DNA of 64,000 bases from Hymenolepis diminuta. Its lineage: Eukaryota > Platyhelminthes > Cestoda > Cyclophyllidea > Hymenolepididae. Made by a program: the position numbers and the translations under genes. Positions 1 to 11,277 of the stretch are shown here, piece by piece; position 1 is the stretch's first letter, and each line of letters opens with the position of its first letter. A model generated the notes under the pieces. That model worked only from the letters and a program-made list of their open reading frames with translations, had not been told where the DNA came from and made no database searches. Location: assembly GCA_900708905.1 (NCBI GenBank), contig CAADRB010000002.1:1959830-2023829 (forward strand). The letters run 5' to 3'.

Positions 1-352
1 ATAAATAGGGAACCTAAAATTTATTTAATTAATTACCTTCTACAACTCAATCTCCTATGTGTGTGACAGCGCTTGCTAAACTTGAGCTTAGGTAGTTGGA
101 TAAACTTAGTAATGCTAATTTGTAATATTTACTGATCTTCCTGGCTGAAATCAATTAAAAGGCTCAATGACTCAAAAAATGAGAGTTCCGCCACCTTAAA
201 ATCAGACAGATTTTAACTTTTCTATGAGATTCATAGTGGGTTTTGATCAATCACCTTTAAAGCTAGGTTCTGTTCTCTGAAGGCCTTTAAGAAAAAATGT
301 GCACTGATCTCAGCAAAATTTACAGAGAAATCGAAGACGAAACTCGGGATAT

Positions 353-376
353 TTTATTCCTATCCATCACTCAAGA
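353..376 (-). other. Candidate terminal exon and polyadenylation signal of GC1
   Basis: After the micro-exon, an AG at 378-377 would open an exon reading G-L-E-stop in the required phase (TGA at 369-367). An AATAAA on the minus strand (358-353) follows at once. Other AG sites further left also give short open tails, and the gene could continue beyond the left edge of the window. This is one guess among several. Confidence 0.22.
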
Positions 377-480
377 CTATACATTCACCTATATATATGG
401 CATTTTATCCAAATATGTAAGATAAAAATTTATAAATAGATATGACAACAAATAACAACACAATGGCAGGGGATACTTAC

Positions 481-495
481 CCATGGTTATCTCCT
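481..495 (-). other. 15-nt micro-exon of GC1
   Basis: Read on the minus strand, AGGAGATAACCATGG sits between a pyrimidine-rich acceptor ending TTTATAG and a GTAAGT donor. Joined in phase to the preceding exon (ending ...GTT GA) it encodes the continuation E-G-D-N-H-G. Its length is a multiple of three, so inclusion or skipping keeps the frame. GC2 has the equivalent exon differing at two of 15 positions. If the preceding intron is retained, translation stops at once because GAG-TAA overlaps the donor. Confidence 0.7.
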
Positions 496-3400
496 CTATA
501 AACAAAACAAGCTTTCAAAAGTAGGACTTTCCATCAAAATGACTTTTATAATTGGAAAAAAGTATGGAGACAGTTAGGAGAGTATATGGGAAAAACTGCT
601 TACTCAACCAATGGAGGTGGTTCAGGCAGAGGTTTGTGGAAATTTTCACAGTTGATGAGCCAATGACTAGATGTTTTAAAGCCTCCATCGAACTCAATTG
701 GACCTCGATATTGAATATGATAACCGCCGATCTCATCCAATATTTCTTTTATCTGTTGACTGATGTGGATTCTGAAAGCTGACGATAAAAGTGTCAGATG
801 CACTTCTATTTGAATACAACTCTTACGTGATGATTTCGAGATTTACCTGCTCCCGATGATTCCATTTTCTGAGCTTGGTTAACAGTACCACCAAAAAGAC
901 AGTAACGAGGCATTGTGAGTCCTACAACACCGGCTACACAAGGTCCTGAAAGGAAAGAAAATCGGAAAATGAGTAATTTATCCTCAAGTACCTTTCAAGA
1001 TGCATCTGGTGGAATCCTAGAACTAGCTGAGGAAGTCAAATACAAGGTTTGCTAACGAAAACCGCAAAATATACTAGGCCTGCACAAGATCAAAGAACTT
1101 AAACTGTCAAAGTTAGTGATCATTGAAATATATGACTGACTGACGGCAGAATCCAAAGCATAGTATTTCGTTCCCAATTATCATCCCTTTAGCATTGGAT
1201 TATCGATTACTGGGCTTCTACACTCGCACTCAAATAGTTAAGACTATCAGTGAAGCAACTATCACCACATTTGCCGTCTAATCAGAGGAGCAGTCACTTA
1301 TGCAAGTGTCCAATTCAATAAAAGAAAATAAAATTTTAAATAAAAGTACTGCCGTTTGAGTTATAGATCATATTCCTCATCCTTCCAGTCGTCTTAGTAG
1401 TTGTAGGTGTGTAAATTGGCATTTCATTTAATTTTAACTATGCTATTCAAAAATATTTATTATCCTCGGTAAACTATGAGAAACAAGTGTCAGCCACCTT
1501 ACGGACATGAATATTAATTGTCTACCAAAAAAATGCTCCCTCACCTTGGAGGCACAGAGAAATGCACCGTCGTTCCAAATAATCAAGATTAATTAATTTT
1601 AAAAGCTGAATTGGTTTAAATTTTGGAACAAATAATTATGTGCCCCTATACATGGAACACTGAAACACTGACGAATATTGAATCTAATTTCATTTTGAGG
1701 TCAAGACCAAAATCTATCGGTAGCCAAAAAATAAATAATTTAGTGAAAATAACAATGACAACCTATGTGAGAAGTTTAACAAACATATATCACTTTTGAA
1801 CACTAAAAAATTTATCAAATCAAGCACATTAAATACAGTTAAATTACAGATATTTTTTAAAAAATAGTTAAAAGCATGAATTGGAAACTCACTCAATTTC
1901 ATATTTTTTAGTCAAATTATTTTAAGTTTCGGAAACCTTATCATTAAATCTTTGATGTTGACTTAAGAGGGAATTCCAAATATTCCATTAGTTAATCGGG
2001 TTCTGTTGCGTGAAAAGTTTTAAAAGGGGTTTTAGCTCTTGTAAACAATAATTTAATTTTAAAATGTTCACTTCCGTTATTAAAAAAATATTTTTTCAGC
2101 TTTAAAATCTTAATAACCATTTTGAGGTCTGAGTGTTCGTGTGTATGTGTACGAAAGGATCTTTAAAGGATACAGTATTAAATATCACAAAGAAAAACTA
2201 TACCAAATGGCTTGTACCGACAAATTATTATCTAACGTTAAAGGTGGGGTAGTGCCATCACAGTTTCTAATAAGCTGTATTAGTTTCGCTACCAAAAGAA
2301 TTTGAATTGCCCATCAAAATACTGAATTAAAAATACAAGCAAAAGCAATTCTTCGCTCTTCAAATAGATATACATTGTAGGTGTCAAGTTCCAAAGCTTA
2401 GCCTTCAAACATCTTAGCTCATAATTTCAAGACTAGAATAATTCTATTTTATTTCCCACTCACTTCAGCTATAGTAATACGGATAGTGTATATTCTTATC
2501 TAATGAAAATTTACTATAAATTTATTAAATAAAATGTTATGCATTCGTTTATTTTGTAAACAGAACAGACAAATGATTAGAAATAATGGTAATTCGAAAG
2601 ATTTTTAGTACTCTGGTCTTTTAAAGCGCATGGCGGTTTACATAATACGGAGTATTTGTCAAGACAAATTGTTGACGTTGGTTAGTCCCACGCATATACA
2701 AATCAAATGGAATATCTTGCATACCACTATGAAGACCAATGCGCAGCCTCAATGGAACATTAGGCAGATGCTTGATGGTGAAGGTTCCACAAGCGCTTAA
2801 GAGATCTAGTGCCGTCATAGCGACCTCACCAGCATGACGTCTGCCATTTCGAACTGGCAATCCCGAAGTCACCATATAGGCATCACCAATTGTCTCAACT
2901 TTGTACACATCGTAGTTTGCAATCGTCTGGTCAAATAGCGTATAAAGATCATTCAGAAGATTAACCACTTGCATAGGTGTGGACATTGCTGAGATTGTAG
3001 TGAATCCGACAATATCACTGAAGTAAATCGATACTTCATCATATGTCTCTGGCGCTACAGCTGTTCCCGATTTAAGAGCTTCTGCAACAACTCTACAAAA
3101 AAGGTCAATATGCGCGTTATGCGTCGTTGAATACATACGGAGGCAACATGCGGCCAATAAGAAGTTCCTTCTTTTTCTTTTCGTTTTCTAGCTCCTCCAT
3201 CCGGGCGTTAACTTTGGCCTCCAGTCGAGTTGAATACTGTTCCATCATTCTGAACATGTGCTCAACTATATTGGTTTTCCTTAAATAGATGAAATAACTC
3301 ACATTTCTTTTAACTTACTTCCCCTTTGTTAAGCGCTGTATCCTTTCACTGAGTTCTTTGAAAGTAGGTCTTACACGCGGATTCTCCTGCCAGCATTGCT

Positions 3401-6400
3401 CAAGGATTTCTACATAAGCTGGGGGAATTTCCTTACCAAAGACCTAGGAAAGAGAGGGCTGAAAAGGCTTGAATTTATCGAAATTACCTTCGGCCTGAAT
3501 GGGGGCTCTTTCATCTCAGCTACTCTTTCAACGATCTCTTCCATAGAGTATCTATCCGGTCCATAGGGTTCAGTTTTGTAGAAAATCGTGTGCATTATTA
3601 TCGCAAAGGTGTAAACATCTCCTGCTCTTGTTCCAAATACAGCTGCGGTGTTCTCCCTTAAGAGTTCGGGAGCCATCCATAGATTATCTTTTTAAATAAG
3701 AAAGGAAGGAATAAATATTAACCAACAAATGTTAATTTCAGTATACGAAATGATATTGAAACTTTCCACGCACCTTCTAATTTAATCGGTGAATGACCAC
3801 CGGTAAGAGCGTAGATATTTTGAATTCCAAAATCAGTAATCTTCAACACCCATCGACTGTTGATCACACAGTTGGTGGACTTCAGACGTCCATGAGCTTT
3901 GATAAGCGTACTGTGAAGGTATTCCATTCCCTTAGAGAACGAAATGTTTAGTTTGATGATAAATAAAAATTCAGATATAAATGTAAGTGTTGAAATCAAC
4001 TAACCTTTACGAAATCAGTCATGAGCGACAGCTTGAATTCCCAGTCAAATTTAATACTCTTATTGCGAACGACATCCTAAGGGAAGAAAGAGAAATATAC
4101 TGAAAGTTCATTTTCTCGTTTAAATCATAAGTAAATATTTTGGGCGAATGTCAACCTTTGCATTGATCTTTTCTGATTGACCTAAAACAGCCACTGTTTC
4201 AATAAAAGATAGGGAAGATTTAAAGTGCTCCTCGAAGCAGAATGAAAACGAAGATATTTATATCCATCATCGATTTATTCTGTACTTGTTGTATTGACAT
4301 TACCGTATGCCCATCGCTAAGGGTTCTTTAAGGTACTAGCTGATATATCTCAGTCTCCTATCTACCACACACTAAGGTTCCCCCTCTACTACCAAAAATC
4401 AACTTTCTTTCGTTGATTCGATTTATCTCGTCTCCTCCCCCCCCCCCCCATATCCTTTGGCTGAAGATGGGGATATCATATCGAGACTTCCCTCTTCAAC
4501 ATTGATGCTTCTTAATAAAATAAAATATATCAGACGTCTTGTGCATTTTGAAGATAGTTTGTCTATCAGCATGATCGTGCTCTGTCCCCTTGTAATACGA
4601 TTACATCATAAACAATTACTTACTATAGTTAATCATTTATACGTTTAAGCTTGTACATACGAGAAATCCCCTCTTCTCTTCCGTCCTCATATGATAATGT
4701 TATACAAAAATCGGGTTTGTTATCACTACTATCGAAATACAACTTTCCGTATTGTCAAATGTGAACTGTTTGGCTAACGATATAATGGCAACTGTCGTGA
4801 CAGAGCGTAGAAGGGCAGAAATCACTGTCATCATATAAACAAGCAGTTCATATATTCCGATGTGTTATTATTAACCATTAGTGATGAGGGAGTTTTATCC
4901 CTGTTAAATGATAGCCGTCTGCCAATCATTCTAACATATTTTGCAAGCAAGCATTAAACAAGTGCTGAGCAAGGAGAAAATAGATATAGGTTGTACAATT
5001 TAACAATTAAACTAAAAATGAATACCTTAAGGGATCCACGATAGCAATAATCTTGCACCAAATTGAACGTATCATCAGTCATGTAACATCCCAAGAAAGC
5101 ATTAATATTTTCATGTCTAATTTCCCTCAAATCAGCCAAGTACGCAGCCAATTTAGAACGAACGACTACACGGGATATCTCCAGTCCCTTAATGAAGACC
5201 GCAACACCCTGTAAAGGAAAATTAATGCCTGAAGAAGGAACAGAACCCCCTAAAGGAATGTATCAAAAGAGACTTACATTCAAATAGGCTGTTTCATTTT
5301 TACCCGCGTATCTGAATGTATCTTCAGCAAGACTCAAATTAGTAACCGAGACTCGATTTACAGACATCAGAGTTCGAAAAGAGGCATTTAAGTCCAATCC
5401 AGACGTTGAATCCAACTGATCAGAGCTGCGTCGAGACTAGGAATTTGGCATCACAAATAATCAAACACCTTACATTATGACCAGTTGAAATTCCATCCTC
5501 CTCACAATCTTTAAAGACAAAATCGCTTTCAAGGAAGACCAAATTGAATGAATTTATCTTCTTAGAGTTGCGTTCAAGATGCCTAGAATGCGAAATTATT
5601 CAATTAAAAACGCAACATTTACCTGTAGCCGATTACAATGAAGAGGTAAATGAAAAGTGTTAGAAGATTTCCAGCGAAGAACAGCTCCAGAATGATCATT
5701 ACAGATGCTGAGGGGGGAAAATAAGTCAGGGAAGTCTTAGACACTTACATATACCACAAGGAGAGGCTAGACAGGATGTGTGTTGAGGTCCATTTCCATC
5801 TCCTGGCCAATTCATTTTACACCTCTGATGTGGAAGTATCAGAGGATATCTGATGACATCCATTAGGTTGAAAATTTCGTTATAATTGTCGTCTCCAGAA
5901 TTGGCACCAGATTTGTTGGTGACATTAGGTGTGAGAGCGAAGAGAAACATGTCAAAGAGACCCATCATATTTGTTCCACTATCCGTTCTGTATAGGAAGG
6001 TAATGTTGGGTAGAGTTGGAACTTCAGTGCTCTTAATTAGAGTGAGAGGAGTGAAAAGACCATTCTTAGAGCTAATATTTCCATTCCCAAGCTCGAGATT
6101 AATTTGCACCAACCGCATTGCCAAAGCAGCTGCGCTGGCCACAGCCAGATTGATTTTCTGTGCAAATCAATAAATAAAGCTGAAAATTGAGCATTCAGTT
6201 GATCAAATAAACAAATATTATGTAAGGATGCTTATTATTATACTTTCAGATGTACCCAGTCTAAATCGTAATTATATTTTCCTAAAGATAACTTTAAGTG
6301 TTCGAAACGAATATGCAATCTCAGAGTTTACATACTGCATATTATTTTTATTCCAGTTTCTACTCTTTGAAAAAAATGTTTGCTTCAAGGGAACTAAAAT

Positions 6401-8405
6401 TCATAAGTACGAACGCGGGGAATGCGCCATTTATCGGCGCACCTCAATTGTAACCTTAATACGGCTTTATGTATAGTGACCTTTGAAATGGAATACGGCG
6501 ATGCATTATTTTTGTTACCGTAAAACAAAAATTTCACAACTTGTAATTGTGAGAAGTTATGGGCATCGAATAATCGTAAATCTAACAAACGTTAAAGGGG
6601 AGGGATCAAAGGGGTATGGAGAGCAATGTCAAGGGATTAATGGGTATTATTTTATCTGATTTATGGAATCGGATTGTACTATATTTACCAAATGGGCAGC
6701 CCAAGCTCAAAAATTCAAAATTCACGAATTGTTCCCTGGATTGCAGCAAATGCTTGCCTACCACGTGGATCTGTAGTTACCTGAGACAATACATTGAAAC
6801 CTCAACGCAGATCATGCTCTTAACCCCACTCCCCCCCTTTTATATAGTTCTCTTCTCTCAAGAGTTACATAACCCTACCTTTTCATTTAGAGCCATTAAC
6901 TGACAGACTGCAGCCGCTCATCTGAGTTTTATCTCCACTTCAACTCAAGTGATTATTGTTTTTTCTAATAAAACTTGTCTTCTGTAGGGAAAGAAATAAG
7001 TTACAGGCTTAGTCTCCATATTTTAATGTCATGGCAGACATTGAAATATTGTTTACATTATTTGTTCCAAGGATGCTACAAACGGAAATGCCTAAATCTT
7101 CCATTCTTCATCCTTGAAGCCATATCAACTTAGCAAATCGTAGCCTGCTCTTGACTTTCAAATGCTCTAGACTTTATCAATACAAATCGATAAGCATAAA
7201 TAAATAAATGTATTCGACAGAAAATAATTAGTCTTAGGATCTATATAGATGAAATCTGAATCACCTGCTCATATAAAGTGGACTGAGGATCGTATTTGGT
7301 TCCCCTTGGTAACGCTGTCAGCAGAATTAGAGACTGACCAGCAGCCCATGTAGGTGGAGATTCCATTAAAAAGTACCGCCAAGCAATTAAAGCATCATAA
7401 GTAAACATATCATTTGGATTGGCCTGAATTATAGCAATTCTTCCCTGCTGGATAGGGGAGAAATTCTGAATTGCAATCAGGAATTGCATTGCTAGCGATG
7501 GTGTCATTAGAAGAATCACGGCTAGACGAAAATGATATTAATTATTGTTGATGTTGATGACTTGTCTTACCATCTATTTTACAGGCACAAGATGCCAAAA
7601 TATTGGCAAACGACATCTCAGCACGGACCTCCATACTATCGACAACATTAATTGCTAATTTATGATTTTGGGAGAAATCAAGGGGTAACAGTATGGACTC
7701 AAAGACAGCAGGAATGTCTACTTGTGTTGTATCCGTCTCATAGTATAGGGCAATTCGACGCCACCCCTTGTGGGTAAGATAAACAAGGATTGACTGAAGT
7801 ATTGTCTCCCGTGGTACAGGCACAGAAACTCCTGCTATAGGGGGATCCAAAGAACCAGGTTGACTGTCAAGCAAATGTTCAACAAATGCAGACGCGTAAC
7901 CCATAACTGGACAGTAATACGATATCTGATAGACCTGATTAAGCTGTACCTGATTCGGTTCTCCAAGAATAATCCATTCACTCAATAAATCACAATCACT
8001 AGCAAGTGGGGGTCCCAGCAAGATTGTGAATCCTTTCACATTTGTTGAATTTTGCTAAAAGTAAATTAAGTAATGGACACGTATACTAACCTCTAACTCT
8101 CGAAGCAAGTCTACAAGAACCAGACCTCTTCTATATTCCATTAAGGAACAACCATGAACATGCTTGTACTGAAGATCAGCAAAGAAGAATGTCTTATTAG
8201 AAACTGGTATCAGAGAGCGGACATATCGAACTGCCATAGCTACACTGTTGGTGAAATTGTAGTAAAGCATCTCAGGTGTACAAATTTGGTCTGATGTAAG
8301 GTAATAAATGAAGAGAAGAATTCTCGACTCATCTATGTCCTGAGACTCAACATCGTTACTTCTGGAAAGTATCAAGATGACAAATAAAGCGTTTGAAATG
8401 AACAT
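481..8405 (-). CDS. Receptor guanylyl cyclase GC1 (natriuretic-peptide-receptor type), 17 exons
   Basis: Single-pass receptor that would convert GTP to cGMP at the cell surface. Exons, 5' to 3': 8405-8091, 8054-7571, 7521-7265, 6157-5749, 5707-5623, 5582-5474, 5436-5278, 5208-5026, 4076-4005, 3930-3774, 3687-3488, 3443-3319, 3279-3139, 3092-2725, 945-847, 778-604 and micro-exon 495-481; phases agree throughout (about 1,118 codons). The ATG at 8405 is followed by a signal-peptide-like stretch ([14 protein letters not shown]). Residues to about 488 are an ANF-receptor-like ectodomain; the membrane span is near 491-515 ([20 protein letters not shown]). The kinase-homology domain has VAVFIK (about 608-613), [10 protein letters not shown] and DFG. 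The linker helix is KTNIVEHMF...[10 protein letters not shown]. The cyclase domain has [11 protein letters not shown] (first metal Asp) and [10 protein letters not shown] (guanine-selecting Glu, second metal Asp). [17 protein letters not shown] keeps the guanine-selecting Cys and catalytic Asn, but the catalytic Arg is Lys and the Asp of FGDT is Gly. Its ligand is unknown. The terminal exon downstream of the micro-exon is unresolved. Confidence 0.93.
4437..4449. repeat. Poly-C tract (13 C)
   Basis: A run of 13 cytosines on the plus strand, preceded by a CT-rich stretch, in the 949-nt GC1 intron between the exons at 5208-5026 and 4076-4005. Nothing else in that intron looks coding. Homopolymers like this are prone to length variation and sequencing error. 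Confidence 0.9.
6585..6800 (+). repeat. Dispersed repeat family A, copy 1 (in GC1 intron)
   Basis: This copy lies in the 1,107-nt GC1 intron. It carries the family head (AAAGGGGAGGGATCAAAGGG, then an AATGTCAAGG-like segment also seen at 29.1 kb) and the internal block TTCCCTGGATTGCAGCAAAT. That block recurs at 50.67 kb and, inverted, at 37.53 kb. The open frame across it (6616-6903) has no recognisable protein and is probably chance. Confidence 0.6.
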
Positions 8406-9791
8406 GACTTTTGGATAAAGTGAAAGCTGTCTGCTGATTATTAAGAGGCAGAACAAGTCGGTCGGACACACCCATTCATTATCTCCCGCAAACAGGAAAC
8501 TGTTGTGTGCGTGTTAAAAGCTCTAGTAATGTTTTGTTTGTGCGAATCACTGGACTCGTGATTTACCAATACCATTTGTGGCTGCTTGAGTCCATTAAAT
8601 CAAGTGGATTTAAACAACTGTGCTAGGTTACTTTATTCGTAGGAATTGACTCAAAGTACGGAATTGTGAAAGCTTCTTTAATGTCAATGTCTCCCCTCGA
8701 TCCGTTATAAGTATAATTTGAGGCATTGAAGTGAAAATATTTTTCTCATTTTAGCATATGTACTTTATCTTAAAAGTAAGATTCACAGTGTGTCCTAGAT
8801 ATCTCTTTTCTATTTATGAACTGACTGTTAAACCTGTGGCTTATTGGTCTTGGAAACACAACCTCAGTTTTGCAGGTTTCTAAGAGACTTATTTCAGTTA
8901 CTCTTCAAACCTCTAACGTTATGTAAATTGACTGATAGTTCAACAAACGCATTTCAGGTGATATCCGATCATTCAAGTGTACATGGAGAGCAAATGAATA
9001 CCGTGAAAATCCCAGTTAGGAGAAGGAAAATATAATGAACATGTCGCGACTGATTCAATTTAATTTCTGGATATCTAAGAAAAATTGAGTATAACTTGTC
9101 TTCTAGGTGTTCAATTCAGAGCTAATAAACGAAAATACCTTGGGGAAAAGTATATACCTTCCTACCAGAATAAGCTCTCCAGAAGTATCTCTTATGATAA
9201 ATAGCTGGATGTTCTGGGTAATTTATATGCGTCTGAGTAGACTTTTACTGTGAATCATTTTTCGTTTTGATATTTCCTAAGTAAAATAAATTTATATATA
9301 CAGGATAGAAACCTTTATTTAAATAGCACTTTGACTGCAACACATTCGAATCTTCTACATATGTTTAAGTTGAGCTTTTTCAGCAAGAGATCCCTCTTTT
9401 TAAGTATTACTTGAATAATCAAATTTACATGCTCTTTGGCACTAAAATGGGAAGAAAAGATATATCTGGTTACTTAATATTCAAATAACATATATATAAC
9501 GATGCAGTAGTCCCAGTATCTAAACATATCTCGGCATCTCCCTAGCTAGATCTACCACTAGTTTAATTTTAAATAGGTAAAACTAATTTTTGGTATATAA
9601 TAACAAAATGACAAAATTGAAGAAGATATATTAAACTCTAACAAGTGATCGAATCGGTGTATTGTGCTAGATCATTAGACTATCATTAATTGAATAAAAT
9701 TTGACCCTAGAATGGCTCGCATGAAGTACTCGTTTCGCAAAGCCCTGGCTAGCAATATGCGTGATATATTTTTCCATATGAAGTAATATTT
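8406..9791. other. Upstream region of GC1, no gene seen
   Basis: AT-rich sequence between the GC1 start codon and the interrupted reading frame at 9.8-10.2 kb. It must include the GC1 promoter and 5' UTR, but no convincing core promoter motif stands out. Only short open frames occur. Confidence 0.5.
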
Positions 9792-10214
9792 CTAAAAGAA
9801 CTTTGCAAACTTTTGCTTTGATCTATAGGAAAGCAAAAACCAATCACAAACTAATAATTTATAAATAGTGACAGTTTGCATTTCAATTTCTAAAATTGCT
9901 GCTTTCATTTCCTTAGCAGTTTCTTTCAGTCCTTCCTTCGCATAATTAAGTATTTCAATACTCTTTGCCTCCTCATAAAGCTCTCAGCACACCACAAGAT
10001 GCTTCGGGAGATTGAAGGCAATTCTCATCTCTTTAGACATCAAATAATTATTGACCGTCAAATTTACTTTCTTCCATTCAGCTCCCATATATTCTAGGAA
10101 GTTCCATCCAACAAATGATTCCTGGATGTTCTGAAATATCCCCTTAGCCACTTTAAAAATCCGCTTAAAATCGGATTGGATTTCCATGTGCGATTTACCA
10201 CAGATCTTTAACAT
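9792..10214 (-). pseudogene. TGA-interrupted helical reading frame, function unknown
   Basis: From an ATG at 10214 the minus strand is open for 76 codons, has one in-frame TGA (9986-9984), then stays open for another 63 codons to a TAG at 9794-9792. Both halves look protein-like and are rich in Lys, Glu and amphipathic helix pattern: FKRIFKVAKGIFQNIQESF before the TGA, and EEAKSIEILNYAKEGLKETA then KEMKAAILEIEMQ after it. So long a near-open frame in AT-rich DNA is unusual. Likely readings are a decaying gene or exon; TGA readthrough or recoding is possible but unsupported. The helical pattern loosely recalls small cestode hydrophobic-ligand-binding proteins, which is only an impression. Confidence 0.35.
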
Positions 10215-10529
10215 TAATTAATAAAAGAGAAATGGGCATTCTAATTGGGATTCAAAATGTAAAAGAAAATTATCATACGGAAAATGAATTTGCAGCTATT
10301 TTATTTTGGTTTTTCAATTAGCCTGCAATATAATTCTAAGTCGTCAGTGATGTAGCCTAGACGGCCGGTGTGGCAATGCATAGGTGTCCGCTGAGACAAC
10401 CTAGATTAAAAATGTCAGATATCCAGTTAATCAAACACAATTTACTTTATTATGAAAAGGGAATAACTCAATTACCACCATTCCCCTAACTCAGCAACAC
10501 CGTAAAGATGAGAATGTGCTCTGATCCGA

Positions 10530-10790
10530 TCAATGACCACGCTAATCTCCTATGGTTCGACTTCCCCGTTGGTCCACTCCACGTTCTGAGGCTTATCCCT
10601 TCTCTTCCAATTCCAAATACCTCTTCATCCCCTCTTCCTTCCTCTCCCACTCAACTTTGCTTGTCCAATACACAATTGTCCAACTTAACTCTTGATCTCA
10701 GTCTGGAAAGAGTGATGCATCCTGTTAGCCTTTTGGAAGATCATTCGTTTCGCAAAGGGATTTCTAAAGCTATCCTTCTCCTTTACAGAA
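10530..10790 (+). repeat. Dispersed repeat family C, copy 1
   Basis: A CT-rich stretch that resembles 19240-19445 in the same order: CCTCTTCCTTCCTCTCCCACTC, then GTCCAATACACAATTGTCCAAC, then GTTAGCCTTTTGGAAGATCA. The second copy has GTCAAATACACACATGTCCAAC and ATTAGCCTTAGGAAGATCAT. A 108-codon open frame over it (10508-10834) has low-complexity Ser/Pro/Leu content and is probably not a gene. Confidence 0.55.
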
Positions 10791-11106
10791 CTGCCATTTA
10801 TCCCCATGCAGTGTATTTCTATTGGAAGATTTAAGTTACTCTGGTGACCCTTAAGTTATCGTTACGAAGTTTTAATGATCTTCAGGATTCTTTCTACAGT
10901 GTCCTGACACTCTTTCAATTGTCCACGCTATTCTCAGTATCATCAAGTAACAATTTTAGTAAACAAACAAGCGATAAAATCGGATACGAAATGAACATTA
11001 TAGCATCAAAATATTCGTCAATAAAGCAATAAAATTTACGATAAATTGCAAATGAACTACTGATAATTAATCGGTTCCATTTCAGATACCAATAATCAAG
11101 TTGACT

Positions 11107-11137
11107 TTACGCATTCCCTCTATAGATGCAAGCCAGT
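11107..11137 (-). other. Candidate terminal exon of GC2
   Basis: A strong acceptor (TTTTTACTCTTCAG) at 11138 opens, in the phase left by the micro-exon, a tail G-L-A-C-I-Y-R-G-N-A-stop. A competing acceptor (TATTACACAG) nearer the micro-exon gives G-Y-L-R-V-D-F-I-stop. No canonical AATAAA is close by. No matching peptide was found at the GC1 end, so the C-terminus remains open. Confidence 0.3.
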
Positions 11138-11262
11138 CTGAAGAGTAAAAAGAAAAATATTGATGGGTTGAAGTTCATGTTATCAAATAAAGTCAACGCG
11201 TAAATAACTGTGTAATAGAGCGAAATGAAATATTAATTGATATAAATTGTATAGAAACTCAC

Positions 11263-11277
11263 CCATGGTTTTCTCCC
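11263..11277 (-). other. 15-nt micro-exon of GC2
   Basis: On the minus strand GGGAGAAAACCATGG lies between an acceptor ending TTGTTACAG and a GTGAGT donor. It encodes the continuation E-G-E-N-H-G in the same phase as its GC1 counterpart. The flanking intron sequence is not conserved beyond the splice sites. The preceding intron is about 630 nt. Confidence 0.7.

Noticed and set aside
515..736. Open frames overlapping the last cyclase exons (515-736 minus, 552-782 plus)
   Set aside because: They are other-frame or antisense shadows of the GC1 exon at 604-778, whose protein matches the cyclase family.
5886..6173. 95-codon plus frame over the GC1 ectodomain exon
   Set aside because: Antisense shadow of the exon at 5749-6157.
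10508..10834. 108-codon plus frame, possible gene
   Set aside because: It covers repeat family C; the Ser/Pro/Leu-rich content follows the CT-rich DNA and the frame is not kept in the second copy.
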